Origin: Candidatus Nomurabacteria bacterium
GTDB taxonomy: Bacteria; Patescibacteriota; Saccharimonadia; Saccharimonadales; Saccharimonadaceae
Assembly: GCA_031262695.1 (NCBI GenBank)
Contig: JAISHF010000001.1
Coordinates: 62,001-126,000, forward strand
Direction: 5' to 3'
DNA: 64,000 bases
The notes below the pieces were generated by a model. The model ran no database searches, was not told the origin of the DNA, and saw only the letters and a program-made list of their open reading frames with translations. Positions 1 to 8,495 of this stretch are shown here, one piece after another; positions within the stretch are counted from its first letter, which is position 1; every line of letters begins with the position of its first letter. A program made the position numbers and the translations under genes.

Positions 1-1
1 C

Positions 2-838
2 ACGCAGGTGAAAAAGTTGCATGTTAAGTGTATGACGCCGATTTATATCGTACTGGAACTGCTGGCGTGTGCGGTGATTTTGCTGGTTTCACGCGGGTCG
101 GTGCTGGCGGTGACGGCGAGTGATGTGCTGATTTTCTTTGGGGCGGCGGCGTTAAATTCGGTGGCGAGTGTCCCGTATTATATGGCACTAAAAAAGAGCG
201 AGACGACAGAGGTGTCGCTATTGTCGCAGACGGCGCCGATTATGTCGCTGGTGTTGGCGTGGGCGCTGCTCGGCGAAACGATTGGCGCGTCGCAACTGGT
301 GGCGTTCTTTTTGATTATCGGCAGTGCGGTGTTTTTGATTTTGCGGTCGGGGAGCAAACATATGCGGATTAAGTTGGTGGCGGGTGGCTATATTTTGCTG
401 ACTTGTGCGTTGTGGGTGTTTAGCGATATTGTATTTGTTTTGCAGGCGCGCGAGTCGGCGTTTATGACGAGCTTTTTCTGGCTACTCCTCGGTGGCGTGG
501 CGGCAAATATGGTGCAAATGGCGGTGATGAAGAACTGGCGGCAGGATTTTAAGAAGTTTTTTGCCCGAAATCGGACGCGAAAGGTGGCGATCATTACAGT
601 GAACGAGGTGATTTGGGGTATTGCTGAGGCATCTTGGCGGTTTGGCGTGGTGATGTTGCCGGTGGCGATTGTGTCAGTGGTCGGCAATGTATCGCAACTG
701 ATTATTACTTTTGTGCTGGGGCTGATTTTATCGTCGGTGTTCCCAAGGTTTGGACGCGAAAAATTAACGAAAAAAGTGGTCGTAAATCATGCCCTCGCAA
801 CTGTGGCGATTGGCGTGGCGCTGGTAATATTGGGGTAG
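2..838 (+). CDS. EamA/DMT-family membrane transporter, 5' end outside window
   Basis: About 276 residues made almost entirely of hydrophobic helices (roughly nine), with the two-repeat layout of EamA/drug-metabolite transporters. The end of the first repeat reads LGETIGASQLVAFFLIIG, the usual glutamate-containing signature of this family. No stop codon lies between the window edge and the GTG at 8, so the true start is probably upstream; family members have ten helices in about 290-300 aa, so little is missing. The substrate cannot be read from sequence. It sits in the cytoplasmic membrane and is convergent with the next genes. Confidence 0.7.
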   Translation, partial: TQVKKLHVKCMTPIYIVLELLACAVILLVSRGSVLAVTASDVLIFFGAAALNSVASVPYYMALKKSETTEVSLLSQTAPIMSLVLAWALLGETIGASQLVAFFLIIGSAVFLILRSGSKHMRIKLVAGGYILLTCALWVFSDIVFVLQARESAFMTSFFWLLLGGVAANMVQMAVMKNWRQDFKKFFARNRTRKVAIITVNEVIWGIAEASWRFGVVMLPVAIVSVVGNVSQLIITFVLGLILSSVFPRFGREKLTKKVVVNHALATVAIGVALVILG

Positions 839-948
839 TGCGGTGCAGGCGGACTGGGGTGATAGCTGGTGATTTAGGTTCGTGCATTGGCAGTATAGAG
901 ATATTGTGGCGAGAACAGACCAATCTGGGCGGAGGTGTTTACTATTGA

Positions 949-1101
949 CTATTGACCAATCAAGACTTGGCAGCCGTTTTCGCCAGAGCAAGCGTCAATG
1001 AATTCTTGCCAGACAGGGCGACCGACGGCAACTGACCAGATGACGGCGGTGATGAGCAAGAAAAAGCCTGCGAGAACGCTAATTTGGGCCCATTTTTTCA
1101 T
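949..1101 (-). CDS. Small single-pass membrane or exported protein, 50 aa
   Basis: ATG overlaps the stop of the upstream membrane protein gene (ATGA), so the two are probably co-translated. The product has a KK-W start, one hydrophobic segment (ISVLAGFFLLITAVIWSVAV, residues about 7-26) and a short outside tail ending in CSGENGCQVLIGQ with two cysteines five apart. The topology suggests an N-in anchor with a possible disulfide outside the cell. No family recognised. Support is the coupling, the clean membrane segment and the normal codon use. Confidence 0.6.
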   Translation of the reverse strand: MKKWAQISVLAGFFLLITAVIWSVAVGRPVWQEFIDACSGENGCQVLIGQ

Positions 1102-1679
1102 TTTGCACCTTTCGTTTTGGTTGATGATTTTTTGGCTTTGCTTTTGGCTGGCCTGGCTAGCTCGGCCTCGGCTGGCTCGGCGACAGGTTTGACGGGGGTG
1201 GGTTCAGACTTGGCAGAGGTAGGCTTTGCGGCAGATTTGGCTGATTTTTTACGAGTTTTAGCCTTGTCAACTGTTTCAACCGTTAGACTGACACTGCCCT
1301 TGAACAATTTGAAAACGAGGCGGCAGAACTCCATAGCAAGTGGGAAGAAAATAAAGAGGACGCCAAGCCCTGCGAGGACGGCGGCAAAACTGACCTCGCC
1401 TTGGGCAAAGAGAGAAATCGCAACAACGGGAGTAGCAAGGGCGACACAGATAAGTGCCAGCCAAACCGAGAAAGCGACGCAAATTGCGGCGATCCAAAGG
1501 CTAAAAATGGCCGCAAGTAAAGTGACAATTAGCGCCACCGCGCCGACGGCGAGCCCAAAAACCAGCCCGACAGCACCCGCCCCCAAGCCCAACGCTACCG
1601 CTAACACCACCAAGAGGAGCGGCACGCCGAGCGGTATCGCCAGTGCCACCAAAACCCCCATAAGAAATTTGTTATTCAT
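1098..1679 (-). CDS. Multi-pass membrane protein with Lys/Ala/Pro-rich cytoplasmic tail
   Basis: 193 aa. Residues about 1-130 are very hydrophobic (four or five helices rich in Ala, Val, Leu, Gly); residues about 140-193 are a basic low-complexity tail of KSAKSAAKPTSAK type. The ATG at 1679 is placed 6 nt behind a perfect TATAAT (1686-1691), supporting a leaderless start; a GTG at 1694 would lie inside that promoter. The first half resembles DUF1700-like small membrane proteins in character, but I do not assign a family. It heads a two-gene unit with the 50-aa gene that overlaps its stop. Confidence 0.65.
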   Translation of the reverse strand: MNNKFLMGVLVALAIPLGVPLLLVVLAVALGLGAGAVGLVFGLAVGAVALIVTLLAAIFSLWIAAICVAFSVWLALICVALATPVVAISLFAQGEVSFAAVLAGLGVLFIFFPLAMEFCRLVFKLFKGSVSLTVETVDKAKTRKKSAKSAAKPTSAKSEPTPVKPVAEPAEAELARPAKSKAKKSSTKTKGAK

Positions 1680-1717
1680 AATTAAATTATACACGATTTT
1701 GATAAAAATAGTATAAA

Positions 1718-2395
1718 TTATACGGGTTTTGGCGTCTCGCCAGCGAGAGCTCGTAGTTTGGCTGCATAATCGGCGTAGTCGGCTTTGTCGCCATCGCTCA
1801 TATCGTCACCTGGGGCGGCCAAAGTTTCTAGTTGTTTTTCGTAATATTCACGGAGCGACCAGTCTGGCTGCGGCTCGGTGGCCTGTGCGGGCAAGAACTC
1901 TTGGTGCCCGTCCTCGTCCTGCAAGATTACAACACGGAAGCCATGGTTGATGAACCCTAGCTCGTCGGCTTTTTGATTGTGAGAGAGCTCGTGTTCGTAA
2001 TAGAGGTTCATAAAATCAATCTGCGGGTATCTTTCGGACATTTGGGAAAGTAATTCGCGAAACTCCTGCGGGTTTTTGGCGACAGCACTATGAGCATCAA
2101 GAATATTATTGGCCTTCGCTTCTAGCTCGGCATCATACTGACCAGTCTGAAGCTGCTTTTCATTGATAGTACTGGCCAATTCCTCGTATTTGTCAAAAGT
2201 ATCGGGTGTCATTGGGTTGTTAAATGCCTTGTTAATCTCTGCGTTGATTCTTTCAGGCATAGTGGCATCATATTGCTCCAAGGCCTCCCAGCCAGATTCT
2301 TGTGTAGCGCCAGATTGCCGTTCTAGAACTTCCCAGCCAGTGGCAAGATTCTCCTCTGAGCTATGGCCGCTGCCAGCTAGCCGCTCGCCCGTCAT
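1718..2395 (-). CDS. Acidic cytoplasmic protein with an HELSH (HExxH) motif
   Basis: 225 aa, acidic, no signal peptide or membrane segment. Around residues 131-145 it reads YYEHELSHNQKADELG; HELSH fits the zinc-binding HExxH pattern of minimal metallopeptidases, followed by a helix with further acidic residues. Whether it is an active zincin is inference, since a third ligand cannot be fixed. The ATG overlaps the stop of a 34-codon Fic remnant (GACATATGA) and a weak AAGGTGGA ribosome site lies 4 nt before it, so it appears to be expressed from the old Fic promoter. Confidence 0.55.
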   Translation of the reverse strand: MTGERLAGSGHSSEENLATGWEVLERQSGATQESGWEALEQYDATMPERINAEINKAFNNPMTPDTFDKYEELASTINEKQLQTGQYDAELEAKANNILDAHSAVAKNPQEFRELLSQMSERYPQIDFMNLYYEHELSHNQKADELGFINHGFRVVILQDEDGHQEFLPAQATEPQPDWSLREYYEKQLETLAAPGDDMSDGDKADYADYAAKLRALAGETPKPV

Positions 2396-2496
2396 ATGTC
2401 CACCTTGAAATAGGCGAGCTCGATTTGGGTTTTATGGTAAATGCCGCCTGAGATTTTGGCGGATTTTTCTTGTTCTAACACCTCTAATAGTTTCAT
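2392..2496 (-). pseudogene. Remnant of a Fic-family gene, first 34 codons
   Basis: Starts 7 nt behind TATAAT (2504-2509) and encodes 34 residues before a TGA. The piece contains SGGIYHKTQIELAYF, which closely matches the N-terminus of Fic/DOC AMP-transferases, where it is normally followed by an N-S-N-x-I-E-G segment. Here the match stops abruptly at FKVDI and the Fic catalytic HPFxxGNGR motif is absent from the window. The stop overlaps the start of the HELSH gene. Reading: a truncated Fic gene whose promoter and start now serve the next gene, or a leader peptide. The Fic call rests on remembered family sequences. Confidence 0.5.
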
Positions 2497-2566
2497 ATTT
2501 TATATTATAGCACATATTTTGCTAGGGGAAAATGTGGTTCTTGGGCATATTTTGCTAGGGAAAGTG

Positions 2567-3265
2567 TTATTTGAGACGTTTGAGGGAAAGTTTTTGGAGC
2601 CATGCCGACTTTTTCTTGACGGCGAAAAAGCCGATAATAGAGAATATTAGGGCGCCAATGCAGGCGGCGATGAGGTCTTTCATAGTGTCTTGGAGAGCAG
2701 TGCGGCCGACAAGTAGCGTGCCGTCCTCGGTGGCGAATTTTTGCATATTCATACCGAGGAGGGAATCAAAGGTGAATTCGTAAACTTCCCAGAGAACGCC
2801 GAGCGAGATGGCGAAGGAAAAGGTGAAGACGGCGACGAACAGGGGCGAGAGGGCGACGGGAACGGTGTCGGAGTTGTTGAGGAAGCTGACGAGGGTGTAG
2901 GCGAGAATGCCGAGCAGGGCGCCGCTGGAAAAGTGGAGAATAGTGTCCCAGTGGGGGACGCGGTAGTAAAACATATGGACTTCGCCGAGGTAGAGGGCGC
3001 AGTAAATAAATAGCACGTAGGCGACCATCATCCACGATGAAAGGGTGACTTTGAGGCTGTGGGCGGCGAGGCTGGGGACAAAAAGCAGCAAAATGCCCAG
3101 AATACACTGGACGAGCAAGAGGAGATAGTCGCCCTTGTGGCCGGGCTCAAAGGCGATTTGGAAACTGACGAAAATGGTGGCGATGGCGAGCGAAGCGAGG
3201 ACAAAGGCGAATAGCCCCTTGCTACTGATGAGTTTTTGGAGGATTTTGTGCAACTTTTTGACCAT
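2567..3265 (-). CDS. YjdF/DUF2238-like integral membrane protein
   Basis: 232 aa with about six membrane helices. The stretches PHWDTILHFSSGALLGI, SPLFVAVFTFSFAISLG and LWEVYEFTFDSLLGMNMQ are typical of the DUF2238/YjdF family, including the WDxxLHxxSG and WEIxEF-type motifs. The C-terminal DTMKDLIAACIGALI completes the family core. Function in the family is not established. GGAGC lies 4 nt before the ATG, one of the minority of starts here with a normal ribosome site. It is divergent from gatC. Confidence 0.75.
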   Translation of the reverse strand: MVKKLHKILQKLISSKGLFAFVLASLAIATIFVSFQIAFEPGHKGDYLLLLVQCILGILLLFVPSLAAHSLKVTLSSWMMVAYVLFIYCALYLGEVHMFYYRVPHWDTILHFSSGALLGILAYTLVSFLNNSDTVPVALSPLFVAVFTFSFAISLGVLWEVYEFTFDSLLGMNMQKFATEDGTLLVGRTALQDTMKDLIAACIGALIFSIIGFFAVKKKSAWLQKLSLKRLK

Positions 3266-3327
3266 TTTGCTCCGTATTTATGCAAAAAGTATAGCATATC
3301 GGCGGAAATTATGCTAGAATAACAGGT

Positions 3328-3615
3328 ATGGGGATGACGGAAAAAGAATTGCAGCATTTGGCGGATTTGTCAGCGTTATCGCTGTCGGAGGCGGAAATGG
3401 CGGCGTTGGGTGGCGATTTGGAGCGAATTTTGGGGTATGTGCGGCAGTTGGACGAGTTGGATACGACGGATGTGGAGCCGACTTTTCAGGTTTATGAGAT
3501 GGAAAATATCTGGCGGCCAGATGAGATTGTGGCGTTTGAGGCGGACCGTGAGGAGCTGTTGGCGTTAGCGCCAGAGTCAAAAGATAATCAAATAAAGGTG
3601 CCAAAAGTATTATGA
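3328..3615 (+). CDS. gatC: Asp/Glu-tRNA amidotransferase subunit C
   Basis: 95 aa, the normal GatC length. It stabilises GatA and bridges it to GatB in the complex that converts Glu-tRNA(Gln) or Asp-tRNA(Asn) to the amide forms. The typical order is visible: L-S-x-x-E near the start, ILGYVRQLDELDTTDVEP in the middle, and the belt region MENIWRPDE near residue 60. Start lies 7 nt behind TAGAAT (3315-3320), so the operon mRNA is probably leaderless. Its stop overlaps the gatA start. Confidence 0.93.
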   Translation: MGMTEKELQHLADLSALSLSEAEMAALGGDLERILGYVRQLDELDTTDVEPTFQVYEMENIWRPDEIVAFEADREELLALAPESKDNQIKVPKVL

Positions 3616-5000
3616 GTAGTGTAATTAAAGTTGCGTCAGAAAAAGTGAGTGCGGTGGAATTGGTGGCGGCGGCACTAGAAAAGGCGAAAAAGTTTGCCGA
3701 ATATAATGTGTTTACGAGCCTGAATGAGAAGGCGGCGCTCGCGAAGGCGGCAGAAATTGACAAAAAAATTGCTCGTGGCGAAAAGGCTGGGCGGCTGGCA
3801 GGCGTGCCTTATGCATTAAAAGACAACTTTTCAAGCCGTGAGGGTAAAACGACGGCGTCGGCAAAAATGTTAGAGAATTACCGTGCGCCGATTACCGCAA
3901 CAGCGGTGAAAAAATTGGAAGACGAGGGCGCGATTATGATTGGGCGGACGAATTTGGATGCTTTTGCGCATGGTGGCTCAACTGAAAACTCATATTTTGG
4001 GGCAACGGCTAATGCGCACGATAAGACGCGGGTGGCAGGCGGTAGTTCGGGCGGATCGGCTACAGCAGTGGCACTTGATATTGTGCCGTTTGCACTGGGG
4101 ACGGACACGGGCGGCTCAATTCGCCAGCCAGCCAGTTTTAACGGCGTTTATGGGATGAAGCCGACTTTTGGGGCGGTTAGTCGTTATGGGGTGGTGGCAA
4201 TGGCGTCATCTACAGATACGATTGGCGTGTTAGCACAGACAGCCGAAGACACGCAAATGTTGATGGGGTTATTGGCGGGCAAAGATGAAAAAGATACAAC
4301 GACGCTGGACGACTTTTTAGCAGCTGCAAAGTCGGAAAAATTGAAAATTGGCGTGATTTCGGACTTTATGGGCGAGGGTGTGGACGACGAAGTGGCAAAA
4401 TTGACGAAAGATTATATTGAAAAATTGAAAAAAGCAGGACATCAAGTCAGCGAAGTAAAAATGCCGATTTTGAAGTATGCGCTGGCAGTGTATTATGTAG
4501 TAGTGCCGGCCGAGGTGGCATCTAATTTGAGCCGTTATGACGGAATTCGCTATGGGTTCCGCGCCAAAGACGCAAAAACTTTGGGTGAGATTTATAGTAA
4601 GTCGCGCGACGAGGGTTTGATGCCCGAAAACAAGCGGCGGATTTTGATTGGCAATTTTGTGTTGTCTAGTGGGTTTTTTGATGCATATTATTTGAAGGCG
4701 CAGAAGGTGCGGACGCTGATTATTAAGGCGTATAATGAGATGTTTGCAAAATATGATGTGTTGGTTTGCCCAGTGGCGCCGACGCCAGCGTTCAAAATTG
4801 GAGAAAATACGAGTGATGCATTAAAAATGTATTTGGGCGATATTATGACGGTGCCGCCGTCTTTGGCGGGGTTGCCGGCGCTCTCGGTGCCTGCTGGCAA
4901 AACGGCTTCTGGGCTGCCAATTGGCGTGCAACTGATTGGCGCGCGGCGATCTGATGCGATTTTGATGGGCCTCGCGGCCGAAATTGAGGGGTTAAAATGA
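3612..5000 (+). CDS. gatA: Asp/Glu-tRNA amidotransferase subunit A
   Basis: 462 aa amidase-signature protein that releases ammonia from glutamine for transfer to misacylated tRNA. The catalytic Lys lies in GVPYALKDNFS (about residue 67), and the Ser-cis-Ser pair in AGGSSGGSATAV and GTDTGGSIRQPA (about residues 142-175), so the Ser-Ser-Lys triad is intact. It overlaps gatC by 4 nt (ATGA) and gatB by 4 nt. The gene order gatC-gatA-gatB and full-length subunits imply that the organism uses the indirect route to Gln-tRNA or Asn-tRNA. Confidence 0.96.
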   Translation: MSSVIKVASEKVSAVELVAAALEKAKKFAEYNVFTSLNEKAALAKAAEIDKKIARGEKAGRLAGVPYALKDNFSSREGKTTASAKMLENYRAPITATAVKKLEDEGAIMIGRTNLDAFAHGGSTENSYFGATANAHDKTRVAGGSSGGSATAVALDIVPFALGTDTGGSIRQPASFNGVYGMKPTFGAVSRYGVVAMASSTDTIGVLAQTAEDTQMLMGLLAGKDEKDTTTLDDFLAAAKSEKLKIGVISDFMGEGVDDEVAKLTKDYIEKLKKAGHQVSEVKMPILKYALAVYYVVVPAEVASNLSRYDGIRYGFRAKDAKTLGEIYSKSRDEGLMPENKRRILIGNFVLSSGFFDAYYLKAQKVRTLIIKAYNEMFAKYDVLVCPVAPTPAFKIGENTSDALKMYLGDIMTVPPSLAGLPALSVPAGKTASGLPIGVQLIGARRSDAILMGLAAEIEGLK

Positions 5001-6469
5001 GCGAAAATATGGCAAAAGATATGCATAAGAATATGTATGCCGATATGTATGAGATGACGGTGGGGATTGAGTGCCATGTGCAGCTCGCGACAAAGACAAA
5101 GTTGTTTAGTGCAGTAGATAATGATGCGCGGGGCAAGGAGCCGAATGCGTGCGTGTCGCCAGTGGATTATGCGTTGCCGGGGATGTTGCCGATGTTGAAT
5201 TCGCAAGCGGTGGTCTTGGCGGTGCGGATGGGTGAGGCGTTGGGGGCAAAGATTAACCCGAGGTCGCATTTTGATCGCAAGCATTATTATTATCCTGATT
5301 TGCCGAAGGGCTATCAAACAACGCAATTTTATGCGCCGATTATTGGGGCGGGTAAGGTAGTGCTGCCGAATGGGCATTCGGTGCGGGTGGAGCATGCGCA
5401 TTTAGAGGAGGATGCGGGCAAATTGACGCATTTTGGCGATTATTCGCTGGTGGATTTGAATCGGGCGGGGACGCCGCTGATTGAGATTGTGTCGCAGCCA
5501 GATATTCACTCAGCGGAGGACGCGCGGCTCTATGCGGAGGAATTGTGGCGGCTCGCGACTTATGCGGGGGTGAGTTTTGGCGATTTGTATCACGGGAATA
5601 TGCGGTTTGATGTGAATATTTCGGTGGCGGAGAAGGGTGCGGCGAAATTGGGGACGAGGGTGGAGGTGAAGAACTTGAACTCGTTTAGGTCGGTGGAGCG
5701 GGCGGCAAGTTTTGAGTTTGAGCGGCAGGCGGGTTTGCTGGCGGCGGGGCGAGGGGCGGAAATTCGGCAAGAAACGCGAGGCTGGTCTGACGCAACGGGC
5801 AAGACGACGACCCAGCGGAGCAAAGAGGAGGCGCAGGACTACCGCTATATGCCAGACCCAGATGTGCCGCCGCTGAATTTGTCTGCGGAATTTATTGCAG
5901 GTATTTTGGCGGAGATGCCGAAGTTGCCGGCGGCGTATCGGGCGGCGTTTGCAGGAGCAGGGATTGCGGCAGAAACCGTGGAAATTATTTTGGGCCATCA
6001 GATTTTGGCGGTGCGACTGTTAGAAGTTTTGGAGCTAGATGCAAAATTGGCGGTAAAGGTGGCGAATTTATTTACTGGAACGCTACTAGCCGAGGAAAAT
6101 GCGGGGCTAGATTTGAGCGTGGCGTCGGGCGAGCGACTGGCGGAACTAGCCCAGATGAACGAGGGCGGTGAATTGTCCTCAACGGCGACCAAGCAGGTGC
6201 TGGTGGAATTGTATGACACAAAAAATAGCGAAAAATCGGCGAAGATTTTGGCAAAAGAAATGAATTTATTGCAGGAAAACGACGACGAGGCGCTGGAAAA
6301 GATTATTCTTGGTGTTTTGGATGACCCAGCGGCGGCGTCGGCGGTGGCAGATGTGCGAGCGGGCGAGATGAAGGCGGTCGGGTTCTTGATTGGGCTGATT
6401 ATGAAAAATTCGGGTGGCAAGGCGAATCCGGCACGAGCAAGAGAACTCTTGCTGAAAAAACTCGGCTAA
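4997..6469 (+). CDS. gatB: Asp/Glu-tRNA amidotransferase subunit B
   Basis: 490 aa kinase-like subunit that binds the tRNA and activates the misacylated amino acid. The GatB core starts at TVGIECHVQLATKTKLFS; the nucleotide and metal-binding region includes DRKHYYYPDLPKGYQTTQ and GTPLIEIVSQPD; the YqeY-like tail domain covers about residues 345-490. The ATG overlapping the gatA stop gives a Met/Asp-rich leader of about 16 residues before the conserved core, so an internal ATG (MYEMT or MTVGIE) is possible. Last gene of the gatCAB unit. Confidence 0.95.
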   Translation: MSENMAKDMHKNMYADMYEMTVGIECHVQLATKTKLFSAVDNDARGKEPNACVSPVDYALPGMLPMLNSQAVVLAVRMGEALGAKINPRSHFDRKHYYYPDLPKGYQTTQFYAPIIGAGKVVLPNGHSVRVEHAHLEEDAGKLTHFGDYSLVDLNRAGTPLIEIVSQPDIHSAEDARLYAEELWRLATYAGVSFGDLYHGNMRFDVNISVAEKGAAKLGTRVEVKNLNSFRSVERAASFEFERQAGLLAAGRGAEIRQETRGWSDATGKTTTQRSKEEAQDYRYMPDPDVPPLNLSAEFIAGILAEMPKLPAAYRAAFAGAGIAAETVEIILGHQILAVRLLEVLELDAKLAVKVANLFTGTLLAEENAGLDLSVASGERLAELAQMNEGGELSSTATKQVLVELYDTKNSEKSAKILAKEMNLLQENDDEALEKIILGVLDDPAAASAVADVRAGEMKAVGFLIGLIMKNSGGKANPARARELLLKKLG

Positions 6470-6572
6470 AAACTAGCTTGGCGTGCTGGTCGCTGGGCTG
6501 AGTTGGCGTGAGGCTAGACTGGTGTGTTGGTTGTTGGCTATTGACTAATTTTTATCTGTTGATTAGCGTTGA

Positions 6573-7271
6573 CTATTTGCCAGCGTTGCGTTTAGTGGCG
6601 GCGAAATAGGCGAGGGCGTTTTGGAATTCGGCCTCGGAGAAGTCGGGCCAGAGGAGGGCGGAAAAATACAGCTCGGCATAGGCGGTTTGCCATGGCAAAA
6701 AGTTGCTGAGGCGTTGGTTTTCGGTGCCGCCAGTGCGGATAACGAGGTCAACATCGGGGGCGCCAGCGGTGTCAAGGTAGCTCGCAAAGGTGTTTTCGGT
6801 GATGTCGGCGAGATTTTGCGTGCCACTTGCGACGTCGGCGGCTAGGCGGGTGGCAGCACGGGTGATTTCGTCGCGACCGCCGTAGCTCAGGGCAATTTGA
6901 ACAAAAAGTTTGTCGCAGGCGGCGGATTTGGCCTCAATTTCTTCAATTATCGCGAGGGTGCGAGCGTCAAAATGGGTGCGTTCGCCGATAATTTTGATGC
7001 GGAGGCCGTTTTTGATGAGATTATCTAACTCGCGCTGAAAAAATATTTGCAGCAGGCCAAAAATATGCTTTTTTTCTTCCTCGGTGCGCTTCCAGTTCTC
7101 GGTAGAAAAAGCATAGGCGGTAACATATTTAACGCCATTTTGGATGCACCACTTGCAAACATCCTTAAAAACCTCGGCACCGCGATTATGCCCGAGTTCA
7201 GGTGCAAGGTTATTCCGCTTAGCCCAGCGGCGGTTGCCGTCCATAATAAAACCAATATGCTCAGGAATCAT
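6573..7271 (-). CDS. uppS: Undecaprenyl diphosphate synthase (cis-prenyltransferase)
   Basis: 232 aa, normal length. Makes the C55 lipid carrier for envelope polymers from farnesyl diphosphate and isopentenyl diphosphate at the membrane. The N-terminal HIGFIMDGNRRWAK holds the catalytic Asp of region I; RTGGTENQRLSNFLPWQTAY and AELYF hold the C-terminal substrate-binding Arg residues and hydrophobic tunnel. The ATG is 6 nt after TATAAT (7278-7283), supporting a leaderless start. Together with uppP at 59.3 kb it forms the lipid-carrier cycle. Confidence 0.95.
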   Translation of the reverse strand: MIPEHIGFIMDGNRRWAKRNNLAPELGHNRGAEVFKDVCKWCIQNGVKYVTAYAFSTENWKRTEEEKKHIFGLLQIFFQRELDNLIKNGLRIKIIGERTHFDARTLAIIEEIEAKSAACDKLFVQIALSYGGRDEITRAATRLAADVASGTQNLADITENTFASYLDTAGAPDVDLVIRTGGTENQRLSNFLPWQTAYAELYFSALLWPDFSEAEFQNALAYFAATKRNAGK

Positions 7272-7297
7272 ACAACGATTATATCACAGGGAGCTGA

Positions 7298-7468
7298 TTA
7301 ACGACATAGGTGCGCATAGCCTAGGCTCTTTAACCTTTCGTAAAAAATCTTTTTGGCTTGAGTTTTGTTGAGGTGGTTTTTGGAGTCTTTGGCGAGCTCT
7401 AAGCGGCGCCTCAGCTCCGCACGGAACCAGCGGCTGGCAGTATTGACGTTTATCGCTTTGTTTTTCAT
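7298..7468 (-). CDS. Small basic protein, 56 aa, unknown
   Basis: Begins at an ATG 6 nt behind TATAAT (7475-7480), the same leaderless arrangement as the neighbouring genes. The product is strongly basic and helical (SRWFRAELRRRLELAKDSKN, then KTQAKKIFYERLKSLGY), with no membrane segment. It could be an RNA- or DNA-binding peptide, but no family is recognised. It lies between uppS and tRNA-Arg, ends 26 nt before uppS, and has its own promoter. The composition matches host genes. Confidence 0.5.
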   Translation of the reverse strand: MKNKAINVNTASRWFRAELRRRLELAKDSKNHLNKTQAKKIFYERLKSLGYAHLCR

Positions 7469-7498
7469 ATATAGATTATATCATAGTTTTGGAGCAAA

Positions 7499-7526
7499 AC
7501 ATCATCGCCCCGAGGGGCGATGATGT
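7499..7526 (-). terminator. Intrinsic terminator behind tRNA-Arg
   Basis: A 13-bp perfect stem (acatcatcgcccc against its complement) with a two-base turn, followed on the minus strand by TTTT. It lies 14 nt beyond the 3' CCA of tRNA-Arg and fits as its terminator. Confidence 0.8.
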
Positions 7527-7539
7527 GAATAAATTAGTT

Positions 7540-7616
7540 TGGTACACCCGACAAGATTCGAACTTACGACCTTTGGCTCCGCAAGCCAACGCTCTATCCA
7601 GCTGAGCTACGGGTGC
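7540..7616 (-). tRNA. tRNA-Arg, anticodon GCG
   Basis: Cloverleaf can be folded by eye: acceptor GCACCCG with CGGGTGT (G1-U72 wobble), D arm GCTC/GAGC, anticodon stem TTGGC/GCCAA with loop TTGCGGA giving anticodon GCG, and T arm with TTCGAAT. The CCA end is encoded. Reads Arg codon CGC. A hairpin terminator follows at 7499-7526. Confidence 0.93.
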
Positions 7617-7775
7617 AAATGCTAAGCCGACAATAAAATGTAATTTTATAGACGCTTAGCCGAAAAAGTAAGGTGCGCGGTAGAACCGCAATATAATTAT
7701 ACACTAAATCGCAAAGAGTTGCAACTAATTTTTCAAAAGATTGTAAATCTGGCTGCAGTCTGTTATTATATATGT

Positions 7776-8492
7776 ATGAATAAGGGTAAAATCACACTAG
7801 GTGCACGGTGGGCGAATATTATGGCAAAAATCGCAAAGTTTCCGGCGCAGAGCTTGAAGGTGATTGCGGTTTATGGACAGGGTGGCAATGCTACCGACAC
7901 GGCAAATTTGGTACTAGAAGTCTTGAAGGCCGATGGTCGTAAGGCGGCGATGTTGGCTGATAAGTCGTTTGAGATTGCGGGGCATCGCGAATACGATGAT
8001 ACACCATACAAGCCAACGGCGGGGCTATTTCAGCGGTTTTTTGCGGCGTGCAAGAAGGCGGGGCAGGAATTTGCGGTTTTGGAGGTTAATGATTTGGCGA
8101 TGGTGAAGACGGCGCTGTATAATGTGCCAGTGTTTGCGGGGCTGGTTTTGGGTGGTGGCACAGGGGTTGAAGAATTGGTGCAGATGAGCAAATTTGCAAT
8201 TTTGCCAGATGGCGAGGAGTTTTTGAGTTTGCTAAATGGACGAGTGGCGGGTAGCGCACTAACTTTTGGGCGGAGTCGGGCGGCAACGGCAAGGATTGAT
8301 AACACGAAGTTCTACAAAAAAGGCACTGAGGCGCAATTATTGCTGGTGGGGCGGCGAGTGGAGCTTGCGACTTTTCTTGCGAGTGAGCAGGCACCAGAAG
8401 AGATGGCGGCGGTAGCAGCACTTGCTACGACCCTGCAAATTCCGAGCGACATTTTAGAATCTGGTATTGCTAGTTATATGCCGGAGAAATAA
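7776..8492 (+). CDS. Mur-ligase-like protein, probably without ligase activity
   Basis: 238 aa. The N-terminal part (ARWANIMAKIAKFPAQSLKVIAVYGQGGNATDTANLV) follows the pattern of the ATP-binding domain of Mur ligases, where the loop should read TGTNGKTT; here it reads GQGGNATDT with no Lys. It is about half the length of MurC/MurE and has no recognisable C-terminal ligase domain. ATG at 7776 is 6 nt behind TATTAT (7764-7769). It sits 3 nt before polA. A role in peptidoglycan precursor handling or regulation is a guess. Confidence 0.5.
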   Translation: MNKGKITLGARWANIMAKIAKFPAQSLKVIAVYGQGGNATDTANLVLEVLKADGRKAAMLADKSFEIAGHREYDDTPYKPTAGLFQRFFAACKKAGQEFAVLEVNDLAMVKTALYNVPVFAGLVLGGGTGVEELVQMSKFAILPDGEEFLSLLNGRVAGSALTFGRSRAATARIDNTKFYKKGTEAQLLLVGRRVELATFLASEQAPEEMAAVAALATTLQIPSDILESGIASYMPEK

Positions 8493-8495
8493 CTT

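Noticed and set aside
388-687. Antisense ORF under the EamA-like gene, and the many similar long antisense ORFs under gatB, polA, recJ and others
   Set aside because: Products are Arg/Pro/His- or Ser-rich without domains, as expected from the strand bias of host genes; they have no promoters at the 6-nt spacing.
938-6575. Shared ATTGACTA-type repeats at about 940-960 and 6535-6575
   Set aside because: Short, A/T-rich and inexact; not distinguishable from chance.
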